From the NCBI GenBank assembly GCA_016946835.1, contig JACVTC010000069.1, positions 902,001-966,000 of the forward strand: a stretch of DNA of 64,000 bases, read 5' to 3'. The position numbers and the translations under genes were made by a program. The notes under the pieces are model-generated. The model did not search any database, was not told where the DNA came from, and saw only the letters and a program-made list of their open reading frames with translations. Origin of the DNA: Neocallimastix lanati (nom. inval.). Lineage: Eukaryota; Neocallimastigomycota; Neocallimastigomycetes; Neocallimastigales; Neocallimastigaceae. Below, one piece after another: positions 12,241-23,800 of the stretch; position 1 is the first letter of the stretch; each line of letters starts with the position of its first letter.

Positions 12241-13102
12241 TGTAACGAATCTGTAAGAAATATAGAAATATTTTCTATATTTCTTAGTCTAAATATAAAT
12301 TTTATTAATTACAAATTAATCTAAATATAAATTTTATTAATTAAAAAATTAAAATACGTAAGTATAATAATATTAAATATTAAAAAATAATAATAGAATT
12401 TTCACAAATACAATTATGTTTAAAATTTAAAATTCTTCTAAATAATTTCCACAATAATATTAAATAATAAATAAATTAAAATTAATATTTAATATTCTAA
12501 AATTATTTTCACAATAATATTAAATAATAATTAAATTAAATTAAATAATAAATTTCTTTGAAATAATTCGTTCTAATTTAATACAATTAAGAAAATCTTC
12601 AGGTTTTTCTGCTAGTCTTTTCCTGAAGATACAACAGCTGACTAGCAAACAATAGCTTAAGAAATAATTAATATATTATATTAAATAATTATTAATTAAA
12701 TAAACACATGAAAAAAAAATAATAATAATTAATTAATTAAACAGACACATGATAAAAAAATAATAATAATAAATAAATATAAAATAAGATTAATTAATAA
12801 ATAAAAAAGTATAAAATAACGATTGATTTCTGTTTTTTCAGAAATCAAGAGTTATTATTATTAAAAATATTAATAAAGATAAATATTAAAAATAATAATA
12901 ACCTAAAATTTATAGTTTAAAATTTTTTTTTTAATAAAATTTTGTGTTTTAAAAACTTATTTTTATATACGAGTCTTCTACTTTTTTTAATTTTCGTCTA
13001 TTTAAATATAAGTATTTTTCTTTATTTTTTTTTAATAATAAACTCAATCAATATAAAAAATAACCTCTTATAAAAAATTTCTTTTTATTAGAGTTTCTTA
13101 CA
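12241..13102 (+). mobile_element. 3' LTR of the Ty3 element
   Basis: Directly after the purine tract GAAGGAGGACCA the sequence TGTAACGAATC opens an 862-base segment that ends GTTTCTTACA, giving TGTAA/TTACA ends. It contains a hairpin block (CTTCAGGTTTTTCTGCTAG...CCTGAAG) and AGAAATCAAGAGTTATTATT, shared with the LTRs of the outer arms. GAATC follows; no matching 5' copy is seen to test it as a target duplication. Confidence 0.75.
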
Positions 13103-13629
13103 GAATCATAATGTAACAGATACATGGTAACTTCAAGCCTATCCAATGATAGTTCTTTGGTTACGTAACGTATCTCTAAACAGCTAGCAATTTCGGCTAA
13201 TCAAATAAAATCTTTTGTTACTTTCGTACATTAAATTTTATTATTTTATAAATAATTATATAGTTAAATACTTATTTAAATATATTTTATTTAGTGATTA
13301 GTAAACTAAGTTAAATTAAATTATTTACCAATCATAATATTATTGACATGTATAAATAATAATTGAACTTGTAACTGTAACGCACTAGCGTTACTATTAA
13401 CGTAAATTGTTATTATAAATATTAATATTGATAAATAAAAATATAATTATTAAATAAAAAATATTACTCAGTGTAAGCCCAGTAACTGATAACAAATAGA
13501 GTTATAAAGTACTGCGCTATACTCTAGTGTAATAAGAAATAATAATTATAGAATTAATTAATTTAGTGTTTATTATTAACAACTCGAATAGAGAGGTGTT
13601 AAGTTATCTTAGCCTTTAGTGTTAAAGTT
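13103..13629. other. Spacer between Ty3 3' LTR and right inverted arm
   Basis: No gene. It contains short GC-richer inverted repeats (ACGCACTAGCGTTA near 13380; CTCAGTGTAAGCCCAGTAACTG near 13470; ACTCTAGTGTAATAAG near 13525), which look like debris of further elements. Confidence 0.5.
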
Positions 13630-14217
13630 TTTAGATAATTTGGTCTTAACGATTAGGTCAAGATGCCAAATTATAGTAATTAATTAACAATTAAATTTTA
13701 TTCTTATTTAAAACATATTGTTATTAGTAAATTTTATAATTAAGTTTTTATCTAAAATATAAATTTTATTTAATCTTAATAATATTTTATTACATTATTA
13801 TTTTATATAATAATTACTATAATTTAAATTACAATAATCCTACAAAGGATTAATCAAAGAATTTAAACATGTATTTATATAAAATAATTAATTATTAAAA
13901 TATTAATTATTAATATGAATATGTAAATAATATTAATATAAGTTTGATATTGATAATATAAAGTTAGATAATAATATAAATATTTAATATAAATAAAATA
14001 TAAGAATCAAATATTGCTAAATATTATATTTTATAATTAAAATATAATATGTAGAAATTAATTTAATGACAATCACGTGTTTACATTATTTAATATATAT
14101 TAAATTCAATATGTTAATAATATTTAGTAATTAGTTGGCCTAGACTAATTCCTAAATATTTTAATAATAATTATTATAATATTAATTATTAATATTGAAA
14201 TTCAAATAACTGAATTA

Positions 14218-14258
14218 TTGAAATTGAAATTGAAATTGAAATTGAAATTGAAATTGAA
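14218..14258 (+). repeat. GAAATT hexanucleotide repeat
   Basis: About seven GAAATT units in the right arm. The matching place in the left arm near 5740 has only about three, on the opposite strand. Confidence 0.8.
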
Positions 14259-14342
14259 TTAAATGGAAATTCAATTATTATCTTAACATTTAGATTTAAT
14301 TATTATTCGTTATTTTAGTTAATAATAAACTTACCTTCTACA

Positions 14343-14816
14343 TGTAAGAAATTACTTATAAAATTAATTATAAATAATTTCTTAACTACAAATTAACATT
14401 AATTATTACTAATTAACATTAATTTGAGAAAATAAAATTAAATATAATTAAATAAATATAAAATAATATAAATAAATAATTATACTTAACTTAAATATAA
14501 GATAGAGTTTATTATAGAAAGTTTATAATAAACAATAACACAAAAGGAATAAAAGACACAAATATTTATAAAATATGTTTTATTAAAAGGGTTTTGTTTT
14601 ATTAATTAATTATTTTATTTGAATTATTATTTATTATAAAAATTCTAAAATAATAACTCTTGATTTCTCAAAGAGAACTCAAGAGAATCAAATATATATA
14701 AATTAATAATTAAATATTATTGGTTAAAATAAATACAATAATTTAATGTATTAAATTAATGTATTAAATAAGAAAGATAGATAAATTTTATAATAAATTT
14801 ATCTAAGTTTCTTACA
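14343..14816 (-). mobile_element. Nested LTR-like insert in the right arm
   Basis: A segment of 474 bases with TGTAAG/CTTACA ends, lying in the part of the right arm that the left arm lacks. It shares with the larger LTRs the stretch AATAACTCTTGATTTCTC and an AGAGTTTATTATA block. Probably a diverged solo LTR of a related family, with 3' untranslated debris of the element after it (14.8-15.5 kb). Confidence 0.5.
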
Positions 14817-15646
14817 TTGCTCCCTTTACTTAATGAATTTGTATAAATTCATTATTATACTAATTATTTATTACTAATCTACTTAATTATATATTTTAAA
14901 AGACAAATTTTTTATTTTACAGAAGTTAATTCTGTGGTTTAGTAATATTTATTTAATCCTAAAGTTTAATTTTACTAAGTTTAGAAAAATAATATTATTT
15001 AAATTATTAATATAAAATTTATAATCATTTCATCAAATTTATAATATAATATTTATAATAAAACATATAATAATAATATAATTATTTCCTTTTATGTTTA
15101 ATCTTTTATTAGTAATCATTAATACAATTTTTTTAATTTGGAATTTTCCAAAGAAATAATTGATATTGATAAGTTTAATATTAATAAAAGAAATATTGAT
15201 AAGATTTTGATAAACTATAAAGAAAATTGATAAAATAAACTATATAATATTGATAAGGATTTTAATAATAATAAAATATAGATAAGAATAATAAAGGTAG
15301 CATAGATAAGGAATTAATATTAAATATACTTTTTTTAAATAGTATAATTTAATTTGTACTAATTAGGAATATAGATTAATTTATTAGAATATAGAAAGTT
15401 CCAAAAGAATAAAGAATCAAATAATTTGTTTAAGGGTTAAATGAATCATTTAAGATGCATAACCAAAAGAACATTATTTGGGCATTCTTTATCATACTGT
15501 AATAATTCTATTAAGAACTAACTCAAAATAGAATTATTAACTACAACTTAACGACTAATTCATTAAGTTGAGAAAATAAAATAAAATAAATTTTTTACCT
15601 TTAATGTAGAGTTTATTATAAAATTAATTATAATAATAACACAACA

Positions 15647-16411
15647 TGTAAGAGAAGAATTGTTTGTATAAATTGATCTTAAAAATATGTTTTTGAATAA
15701 AATATTTTTATTAATTTATTAAAGTTAAAAATATAAAAATGTTACTATTATAACTATGTTTTTTATAATAATAACTCTTGATTTCTCAAAGAGAACTCAA
15801 GAGCCTTATTTATATTTTTTTATGAAAATAAGGTTAAATAAGAAAGGGTTTTCTAATCTTAACAAATCTCTTATCTAGGAAAAGATTAGATAGAAAAACC
15901 TAGATAAGTTTTCGATCGATATTCTATCCATATCGATCATCGCATTAATTAAGTAAAACCGATTACTTCTAAAAAGTAATTGGAAAAAATCTTAATTAAC
16001 CGATTTTCCAATCTAATGATCGAAAATAAAAGAATAAAATAATAAAAGATATTTCGATCATATAATTTATCCTTATATTAAAAATATAAAATTAAATAGT
16101 TAATAAAATACAGAATACATTATAAAATACAGAATACATTATAAAATACAGAATACATTATAAAATACAGAATACATTATAAAATACAGAATAAAATACA
16201 ATACAAAATACATTAGTTACAGTAGAGAATTTAGCATATTGTAAATATATTATTTAAAATTAATTAAATAAATTTTGTTAAATTAATGAATATTTAAAAT
16301 TAAATTAAATAAATTTAATAAATATTATATGTAATTAAATAAAGTTATAGTTATAATAACTTAACTAAGAAAATATAATTATTTGCTAACAAATAATTAT
16401 AGATTCTTACA
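15647..16411 (-). mobile_element. LTR, right outer arm (inverted)
   Basis: A 765-base counterpart of 4862-5609 on the minus strand with the same TGTAA/TTACA ends, the 19-base tandem repeat and the GATCGATATTCTATCCATATC hairpin region in reverse. It ends 24 bases before the second copy of the 410-base repeat. Confidence 0.7.
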
Positions 16412-16430
16412 CATACATATAAAAAATTAG

Positions 16431-16855
16431 CTTAATGTCTTAGTGGTTAGTAATTAAGACTTTAGTTCGAACTTCTCAAGTTCGAAACCTTTATTTTTCC
16501 AAAAAATATATTTTATTATTATTTTTATTTTATTTTTATTTTTATTTTATTTTTATTTTTATTAAGAAAAATAGCTTGATTGGTTATTTTTAATTCATTA
16601 AAATTTCTTTATTTTATTTATCAAAATTTTTATATAAATAGGAGTAAATTTTCCTCTAAAAATATTTTATACTTTGAGTTTTTATTAATAAAATAAAATT
16701 ATTATTAAACACTAACTTATTAAGTTAATTAATGTGTTTTTGATAATAAATTTATAATTAATAAAATAAATATAAATAAAAATATTTTACTTATTTTATT
16801 TTAAAGGTTTTAAGTGTTTATTTTTAAATTTATTGGCAAGAACCATTTCATGACA
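16431..16855 (+). repeat. LTR-like or tRNA-derived repeat, copy 2
   Basis: The second copy of 6368-6777 in the same orientation, with an expanded TTTTATTT stretch. Its last bases CATTTCATGACA run directly into the coding sequence of a MULE transposase on the minus strand, so this end marks a real insertion or recombination junction. The five bases before (CTTAA) and after (TCTAT) do not match. Confidence 0.65.
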
Positions 16856-17983
16856 TCTATATTATTGTAATAATTCCAATATTTTATATTATAGATATTT
16901 AGAAATGTTTTCTCAAAATAATCTAAAAAAATCAAAAATTGGGAATAGGTAGATTCATATATCTTGCATGTATTTTTAATTTTATTAAAAATATCAGGTA
17001 TGTATTCAATATTAATAAAACATAAATTAGAAATCGCATTATAATAAGTATTTAAAATATTATGATCTTTCACTTCCTTGTAACATAATTTATTTTTTTT
17101 TGTCATTAATAATCTTTTTTAATGCAAAAAACAATATTTAATATTTATATTGGGAAAAATATTTTCCACTGCATTAGATATTCCTTTTTCAAAATCACAA
17201 TGAAAAATTTTTCTGAGAAATTAATATTTGCATTATATTTAATTATATTTTTTTTATTTCATTAAATAATATTTCGTAAGTTGTTTGTTCTTTGTTTTTT
17301 AATATTGACATGGAAGTAGTGTAAAAACAATTTAATTCTGTAACATAAGTTCTGGTAATGAATACTTGATAACTATTAGTTGGAGCTATTAAAAATGTAC
17401 CATCAGCAAATATATGTTTATTCTCCATAAATAATTTTGCTTGGAATGGTGATTGAAAAATTATTTTATTCGAATTTTTGAATATCATAAAGTATTCACC
17501 TCTTATTGTTTTATAATATTCAGATACATTAGGAACTTCATCAAATGTTTTTACATTAGGAAATAATTGTTTGTTTTTATATCTTGTTATTTGGGTTTTA
17601 ATTGTTTTATATTCAGGGCATATATATCCTATTTCTTGAGAAATTTTATCAAATATGAGTTTTGATTTTATATCAGAAGGAATCAAACTTTTTTTTATTT
17701 CATCTTTAATTTTATGTTTTATTAATGATTTGGATACATTAATTTCATTACCAGGATGATTATGTGAAGAATCATAATTTAAAACCTCTTTATGATCATT
17801 TAAAATAATAAAAGACTTACATTTATTTAATGTTTTATATTCTGTACATTTATATATTTTTGTATTATCTTTTTTTAATTTTGAAAAATTATATTTAAAT
17901 TTTCGATCTATAATTATTTGCTCTTTTCCTCGATTTGTTTCACTTATATCAATTTTTAGATTTCCCTCCATCAAAATTTTCAA
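16856..17983 (-). pseudogene. MULE transposase with FLYWCH-type zinc finger, truncated (MULE-1)
   Basis: From the ATG at 17983 the first 246 codons are open: a FLYWCH-like N-terminal region (KYNFSKLKKDNTKIYKCTEY, then Cys and HNHPG at about residues 30-80), then the MULE transposase core starting with FADGTFLIAP, in which Asp is the first catalytic residue. Near 17.24 kb the frame is lost; the continuation CDFEKGISNAVENIF, with the second catalytic Asp, and KNKLCYKEVKDHN can be read in other frames down to 16856. There the gene stops abruptly at the 410-base repeat, and the part with the catalytic Glu is missing. MULE-2 at 31.3-32.7 kb is a close sister with that part. It can no longer move. 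Confidence 0.85.
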
Positions 17984-18053
17984 TATAAATATTAATAAAT
18001 ATGAAATATATTTTTTATTTTTTATTTAATATGTATTTTCAATTTTTTTAAAA

Positions 18054-18410
18054 ATTACAGTTATATAAATAAATATGAAAATATTTTATTTTATTTCAAG
18101 AAAATTACTAAAAAAATATTTATCTTTTCTTTTTTTATTTTATTTTTTCATTATAAAATAAAATATTTATTTAATTATTATTTATTTATATAATAAAAAA
18201 TTACAGTTATAAATATAAATAAATATGAAAATATTTTATTTTATTTCAAGAAAATTACTAAAAAAATATTTATCTTTTCTTTTTTTTATTTTATTTTTTT
18301 ATTATAAAATAAAATATTTATTTAATTATTATTTATTTATTTATTTATATAATAAAAAACTACAATTATAAATATAAATAAATATGAAAATATTTTATTT
18401 TATTTTTTTT
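18054..18410 (+). repeat. Tandem repeat of about 140-165 bp
   Basis: The block ATTACAGTTATAAATA ... ATGAAAATATTTTATTTTAT ... CAAGAAAATTACTAAAAAAA begins at about 18054, 18190 and 18357 (the last partial), each followed by poly-T and AT sequence. It lies upstream of the MULE-1 start. No role known. Confidence 0.7.
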
Positions 18411-18609
18411 GTATTTTATTTTTTTAATCTTTTTTATTTTTTTTTTTTTTTTTTTTTTTATTTTTTTTATTTTTTTTTTATTTTTTTATTTTTTTATTTT
18501 TTATTTTTTAATATCAAATATATATTAAATTAAGAAATTATTATATAATAAAATATTTATTTAATTTATTTAATTATTATTTAATTATTTATTTATATAA
18601 AAAAATTTA

Positions 18610-18998
18610 TATATAATACGCCATCCAAAAAAACATGTGGCTTATATCTATTCACGTGCGGTTCCGAAACGCGCTCTCCCCATAAAGGTTACGTTTAGTG
18701 TATGATTTTAGGGTGTGGGGCATTTCGCCAATTTTTTTGAAAGCATGCGGCGTATTAAAAATATGTGGCATTTCGCCAAATTGCAATTCGCCAAGTTGCA
18801 TTTCGCCAAATTGAAAATTATTAAATAAATAAATAAATCAATAAATAAAATTAAATATTATTAATATCACATAAAAACAATTTTAAAAAAAATATATTTG
18901 AATTAATATTTATTTATTTATTCATTTTATTTATATCAATACTCTATTTGTCGAAATGCAACCTGGCGAAATGCAATTTGGGGAAATGCAACTCTCCC
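18610..18998. mobile_element. MITE-like element with GCATTTCGCCAA ends
   Basis: The left side (about 18750-18815) has three near-copies of GCATTTCGCCAA and the right side (18948-18998) has three of the complement, ending GCAACTCTCCC, so the ends form an inverted repeat of about 50 bases around a small AT core. The bases at 18610-18750 carry further pieces (TACGCCATCC, GTGGCTTATA, GGCGTATTAA, GGGGCATTTCGCCAA) that recur at 34.9, 36.1 and 62.7 kb. The CTCCC end also closes the element at 34949-36131, so this may be the outer end of MULE-1. Confidence 0.6.
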
Positions 18999-19241
18999 AT
19001 GATTTTACTCTCTGTTGACCTTTTATACAATTACTGTATAATAAATTTATTCTAATATTAATAAAGCTAACAATTATTTTTATTATTATTATATTAAAAA
19101 AAATAAATAAATAAAATAAAATAATATAAACTAAAAAGTTTTTGTTTTTTTAAAAAAAATAATATACCAATAATATATATTTTATAATTACCATAAAATA
19201 GATAGTTTTAACCAATTAAAAATATTAATCTATTAATTTTT

Positions 19242-20585
19242 TTATACATCTAAAAAAGGTGAAATAGTTTTATTTACTAATGAAACTCTAAATATATCAC
19301 GATTATTTTTAAATATTAAAAAATATATTTCACTAGTACTCATTGGAGTTTTATATTTATCTTTTAAAATTAAAGTTAAAACATGCTCTTTTTTCATATA
19401 TATATATTTTATTTTAATCAAACATTTTTTTAAAACATTATAAGGTATTAGATAACCTTCTACAATTACTTCTCTTAATTTTGGTAAATTCCAAATTCTT
19501 TCAGAAAGATTAAAAAAATTATTTCTATATAAATATAACCTTCTTATATAAAATAAATTTGATATAATAGATGGAAAATAAGTTAAATTATCATCATGAA
19601 TATCTAATTCTATTAAATTTCTCATATTTATAATATCAATTGGCAGTTCTTCTAAATGATGTTGGCTTAAATTTAAAATTTCAAAATTTAGAAAAAATTT
19701 TTCATGATATATTGCTCCTGATAGATCATAATGAGTGAAAAAGGCATCTTCAGAATCAAAATCTTTTTTTATTATTTTTTCAATAGAAAGTTGTTCATCT
19801 ACAACTAAAAATTTTATTTTTTCCATTTCACCTAAAACTTTAGTAGGAATATTATGTAAATTATTATTGCGTAGCAAAAGCAATATTTTTAAATTTTTAA
19901 GGTATTTAATTTCATTAGGAATATATTTCAATTCATTATCCGTTATATCTAATTTACGTAAATTAACTAATTTACCTATTTCTTTTGGAAGAGTTTGCAA
20001 TTTATTAAAGATATAATATTTTTAAATTAACTAATTTACCTATTTCTTTTGGAAGAGCTTGTAATTTATTATCGGCAAGATTTAATTTTTTAAATTAATT
20101 AATTCACATATTTCCTCTGGAATTTCTCTTAATTCATTATTTAATAAATTTAATATTTCTAAATTAATTAATTTACATATTTCTTTTGGAAATATTTTGA
20201 TATTATCTTCTATTAGTGAAAGTTCTTTTAAATTTTCTAGAAACATAATATCATTTGGAAATGAATTTATAATACTGAAATCAATTTTTAATTCTTTTAG
20301 ATTTTTTAAATAATATATTTCTTTTGGAATATATTCTATTTTAATTCCATTAAATTCTAATTTCTCTAACTTATTTAGTGTAAATATACTTTTAGGAAAT
20401 TCTCGTAAATTATCACAATAAAATGTTAATTCTTTTAGATTTTTTAATGAAGAAATCATTTCAGATGGAAATTCTATTATGGATTGATTATCACTAATTA
20501 TTAATTCTGTTAAATTATTTAATTCATTTTGATTAAATTTATTATTTAACTCACTTATACTAAAAAACAATGTCATTTTTACCAT
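19242..20585 (-). pseudogene. Leucine-rich-repeat protein, frame changed twice
   Basis: The minus strand from 20585 encodes about 16 short LRRs of the 23-residue type (LPKEIGKLVNLRKLDITDNEL and variants) covering nearly the whole protein. A C-terminal 60-residue tail lacks LRRs (MSTSEIYFLIFKNNRDIFRVS). No signal peptide is seen, so a cytoplasmic scaffold role would be usual for this repeat class; the partner is unknown. The repeat pattern passes from one frame to another near 20085 and again near 20012, each time by one base in an A or T run and without loss of repeat phase. Either this is a recent pseudogene or the consensus has homopolymer errors; if the latter, it is one gene of about 445 residues. 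Confidence 0.8.
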
Positions 20586-20657
20586 TACTTAATTTATAAT
20601 TGAATATTTAATTCATCATTTAATAAAAATTTTTTTTAATAAAAAAAGTATTATTAT

Positions 20658-20661
<4 letters not shown>

Positions 20662-20709
<48 letters not shown>
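20662..20709. repeat. (TA)n microsatellite
   Basis: About 24 TA units between the LRR gene and S copy C, in the presumed shared divergent upstream region. Confidence 0.95.
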
Positions 20710-20712
<3 letters not shown>

Positions 20713-20809
20713 TAATTTAAGAAAAAAATAAAAATCATTTTAAATATTTAAAAATATTTTTTTAATAAAATGAAAAAGTATTAAATTATTTTTTTCAAAA
20801 ATTGTTAAT

Positions 20810-23800
20810 AATGAAACTATTATTCGTTATTTTAAGTTTCTGCCTTATTATTAAAGCATATAGTAGTGGTTAAAATCATACTCCTACTGAATTTGTTTTA
20901 CTAATATTATCTTCTGCTGACGAAAATTGTATTATTAAATCAAAATGTGGACCTAAACTAGATCCTAATACTAGTAAACCATATATATTTAATATAGCTG
21001 ATACTAATTCCCTACACAATATAAGAGTATCTATTTATGATATAATACCAGAATTAAGATATTTTAGCGAAGAAGAAGCTAAAATATTTTATGAAAATGC
21101 ACTCTTTCAATCTGCAAAAAAAGCTTTCAATGAATATTTTGGATTAGAAAATTATGATTATTTTGATAATATGTCACATGATGACAAAATAAGAATAAAA
21201 GATTATATTACAGAAAAAATTGATTATATGACAAATAGAAGAGATGTTATTAGAGAACTACTATCTAGTTCAGGTAATATTGATAAAATAGCTTTTATAA
21301 ACGACGGTAAAACAAAATCAATATATTATTATGGAGATAATTCAGATACAAACAATTTTTATAATTCGTTTTTAGATTATTTGAATGATCAAGGTACCAT
21401 TAATGATTTTGTAAATCAAATTACATCTAATGATAATGATATTTCAAAATCTGCAATTCAAAATATAGCTGTTTTATGTAAAAGAATTTCCTTTTTATAA
21501 TTATCATGCTTTTTCTAGTATAGATATTGAAAGATATAAAAAAGAAATTATAAATCAAATAAACGAAAATTTTAAATACGGGAATATTGAAGATATTACT
21601 TTACAGAAAGATATAGAATCTTATAGTAAAAATAAAAACAACCCTAATTTATTAGAAAGAATAAAATATAGAATATATAATATATTAGATAAAACTTTAA
21701 ATTCAAATAATGAAAATAAATTATCTTTATATGATATACAAAAATTAGTTGACAACTTTATAAATGATATTGATAACATTGATAACAAAAATAAAGAAAA
21801 AAAAATTATTTAAAAATATAATTGGAAAAATTCTAAGAAATAATATTGGAGATGAAAAAAATATAAATATTTTATTAAATAATCTATATGATGAACTTGA
21901 TACAAATGATGCGGGTTTAAATAATCAATCAATATTACAAATCTTGTATAATATAAAAAATTATGATTATGAAAATACTATTGATAATACTAACAAAACA
22001 TTCAAAAATAAAATATAAGAAATTGTAAGAAATTTTTTAATTGATAATGGTTATGAAACTTTAGCAGATATAAATAAAGTTATAAGTGATATAAGTAAAC
22101 AAATATATGATGAAAATTTTTTAATGAATAAAAATATAGAATATACGGATTATAAATTTTTAAATTCTATAAGTGAATGTATTATAAATAATTTAGAAAG
22201 AATTCTATATGAAGAACTTGATAAAAGAGATAGTCAATTAAAACAATAAATCAATATTAAAAATTATGAATAATATAAATAGTAATTCAAAAGAAGAACA
22301 TAATTATGAAAGTACTATTGAAAATACTAACATAGCAATTAAAAATAAATTAGAAGAAACTGTAAGAAAAATTTTAAATTATAATGGTTATGTAAAAATA
22401 CCAAATTTAGATAAAGTTATAAGTAATATAAGTAAAAATATATATGATAAAAATTTATTAATGAATAAAAACGCAGAATATACGGATTCTAAATTTAAAT
22501 ATTCTATAAGAGAAAGTATTATTGAAAACCAAAGAATAAATGAATATATTAAAACTCTAGCATCTTCAATATTAAATGAAAGTAAAGAAACTTTGGAAGA
22601 AAATTCAAAAAATTATTTATTAGATATAATAAATAAAGAAAGTAGAAATGGTAAAACTTATAAAAATATATATCAAAATTATAGAAGTGAATAATAAAAA
22701 GTAGTAAATCGTGCTCTTGGAAATTATCAATATACTAATCAAGACTTAGCTGAGGAAATAGTTAAAAAAAATGTAAATATACATAAAGGCAAAAATTATG
22801 ATCGAATTATCGAATCTATGTTTTATGATGCATTAAATAATGAAAATGATAAATTTAATAAATTAAATAATAATATTTTTGATATGAATTTAATTAAAAG
22901 AACTTTAAATGAGAAAAATATAAACCAAGAAGGTATAACAAAGTTAGAAAATATGCTAAATAATTATATTGATATAAAGGAAGATGATAAAAAAGAAATT
23001 GTTGAACGTATGAGACTGCATAAACCTATAGGTGACAGTTCTTCTGATAAATCATTAAAAACAATAATAAAAAATATATTAAATCATAAATGCTTTAATC
23101 AAGAATTTAATAACAATATTGATAACATTTATTTTATTTCCAAAGATAAAAATGGTAAAGTTAAAACAGTTCATTCTATAACTAATTGTTTTGATAAAAA
23201 AATAAAAAATATTAATAGCTCAGGAAATAATGGATATTTGGAAGATAATGAATACGATTTAATGGTTAAATTAGGGGCTATATTTGTAAAACCTTATGGG
23301 AAAGATCAACTTTTATATATTCCTCAAGAAAATGATATTGTATTATACGTGCTGATTATTACAATGTTCAAGGTTATTGTTATAAAGATCCTAATAATCC
23401 AGATAATATTTCAAGTGAGAAAAAAAAATTAAACTCTAATATTGTTGGCAAATATATTTATAATAAAGACGATTATAGAAATAGCTTAAAAAATTTTATC
23501 AACGCATTAATAGATAGCCAAAAAAATGAAAATTTATATGATCAACTGAAAGACTTATACAATACTATAAATAAAAATGAAAATTACTTAAGTCCTGATG
23601 GTCCTAAATTCAAAGATCCAAATCAATGGCGTAATACTATACTTATACATCATATAATTGATCTTTATGAATTATCTTTTACTAATTATGAAAGGATTAA
23701 AAGAACAATAGATAATATAGGTAAATATATAATGAATGATCAATATTATAAAAAAAGAATGATTGGACCATTAGCAGAAGAAATTGCTAATCATTATACT

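Larger units (their letters stand above)
7651..13102 (+). mobile_element. Ty3/gypsy chromodomain retrotransposon (chromovirus), fossil
   Basis: All coding parts of a chromovirus are present in the usual order: Gag-like region with a zinc knuckle, protease, reverse transcriptase, RNase H, integrase with a GPY/F-type region and a C-terminal chromodomain, then a purine-rich tract and a 3' LTR. The coding region runs from about 7.65 to 12.03 kb. It is broken, with about four breaks, but its motifs are otherwise so well kept that it looks young. Codon use is clearly less AT-biased than in neighbouring host genes, as expected for a recent arrival. No 5' LTR of the same type was found, so the 5' end is truncated or replaced by another element. 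Elements of this kind copy themselves through RNA and insert by integrase; the chromodomain guides them to chromatin. Confidence 0.9.
13630..16411 (-). mobile_element. Right inverted arm: LTR plus leader of the same family as 4862-6363
   Basis: Reverse complement of the left arm, over two blocks: 13630 to about 14290 matches the inner half, and about 15540-16411 matches the outer half including the whole LTR (15647-16411, 765 bases). Between them lie about 1.25 kb absent from the left arm, holding a further LTR-like piece. The two arms end at 4862 and 16411 with the same TGTAAGAATCTATAATTATT sequence, so the structure is an 11.5-kb palindromic nest. No gene. Confidence 0.75.
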
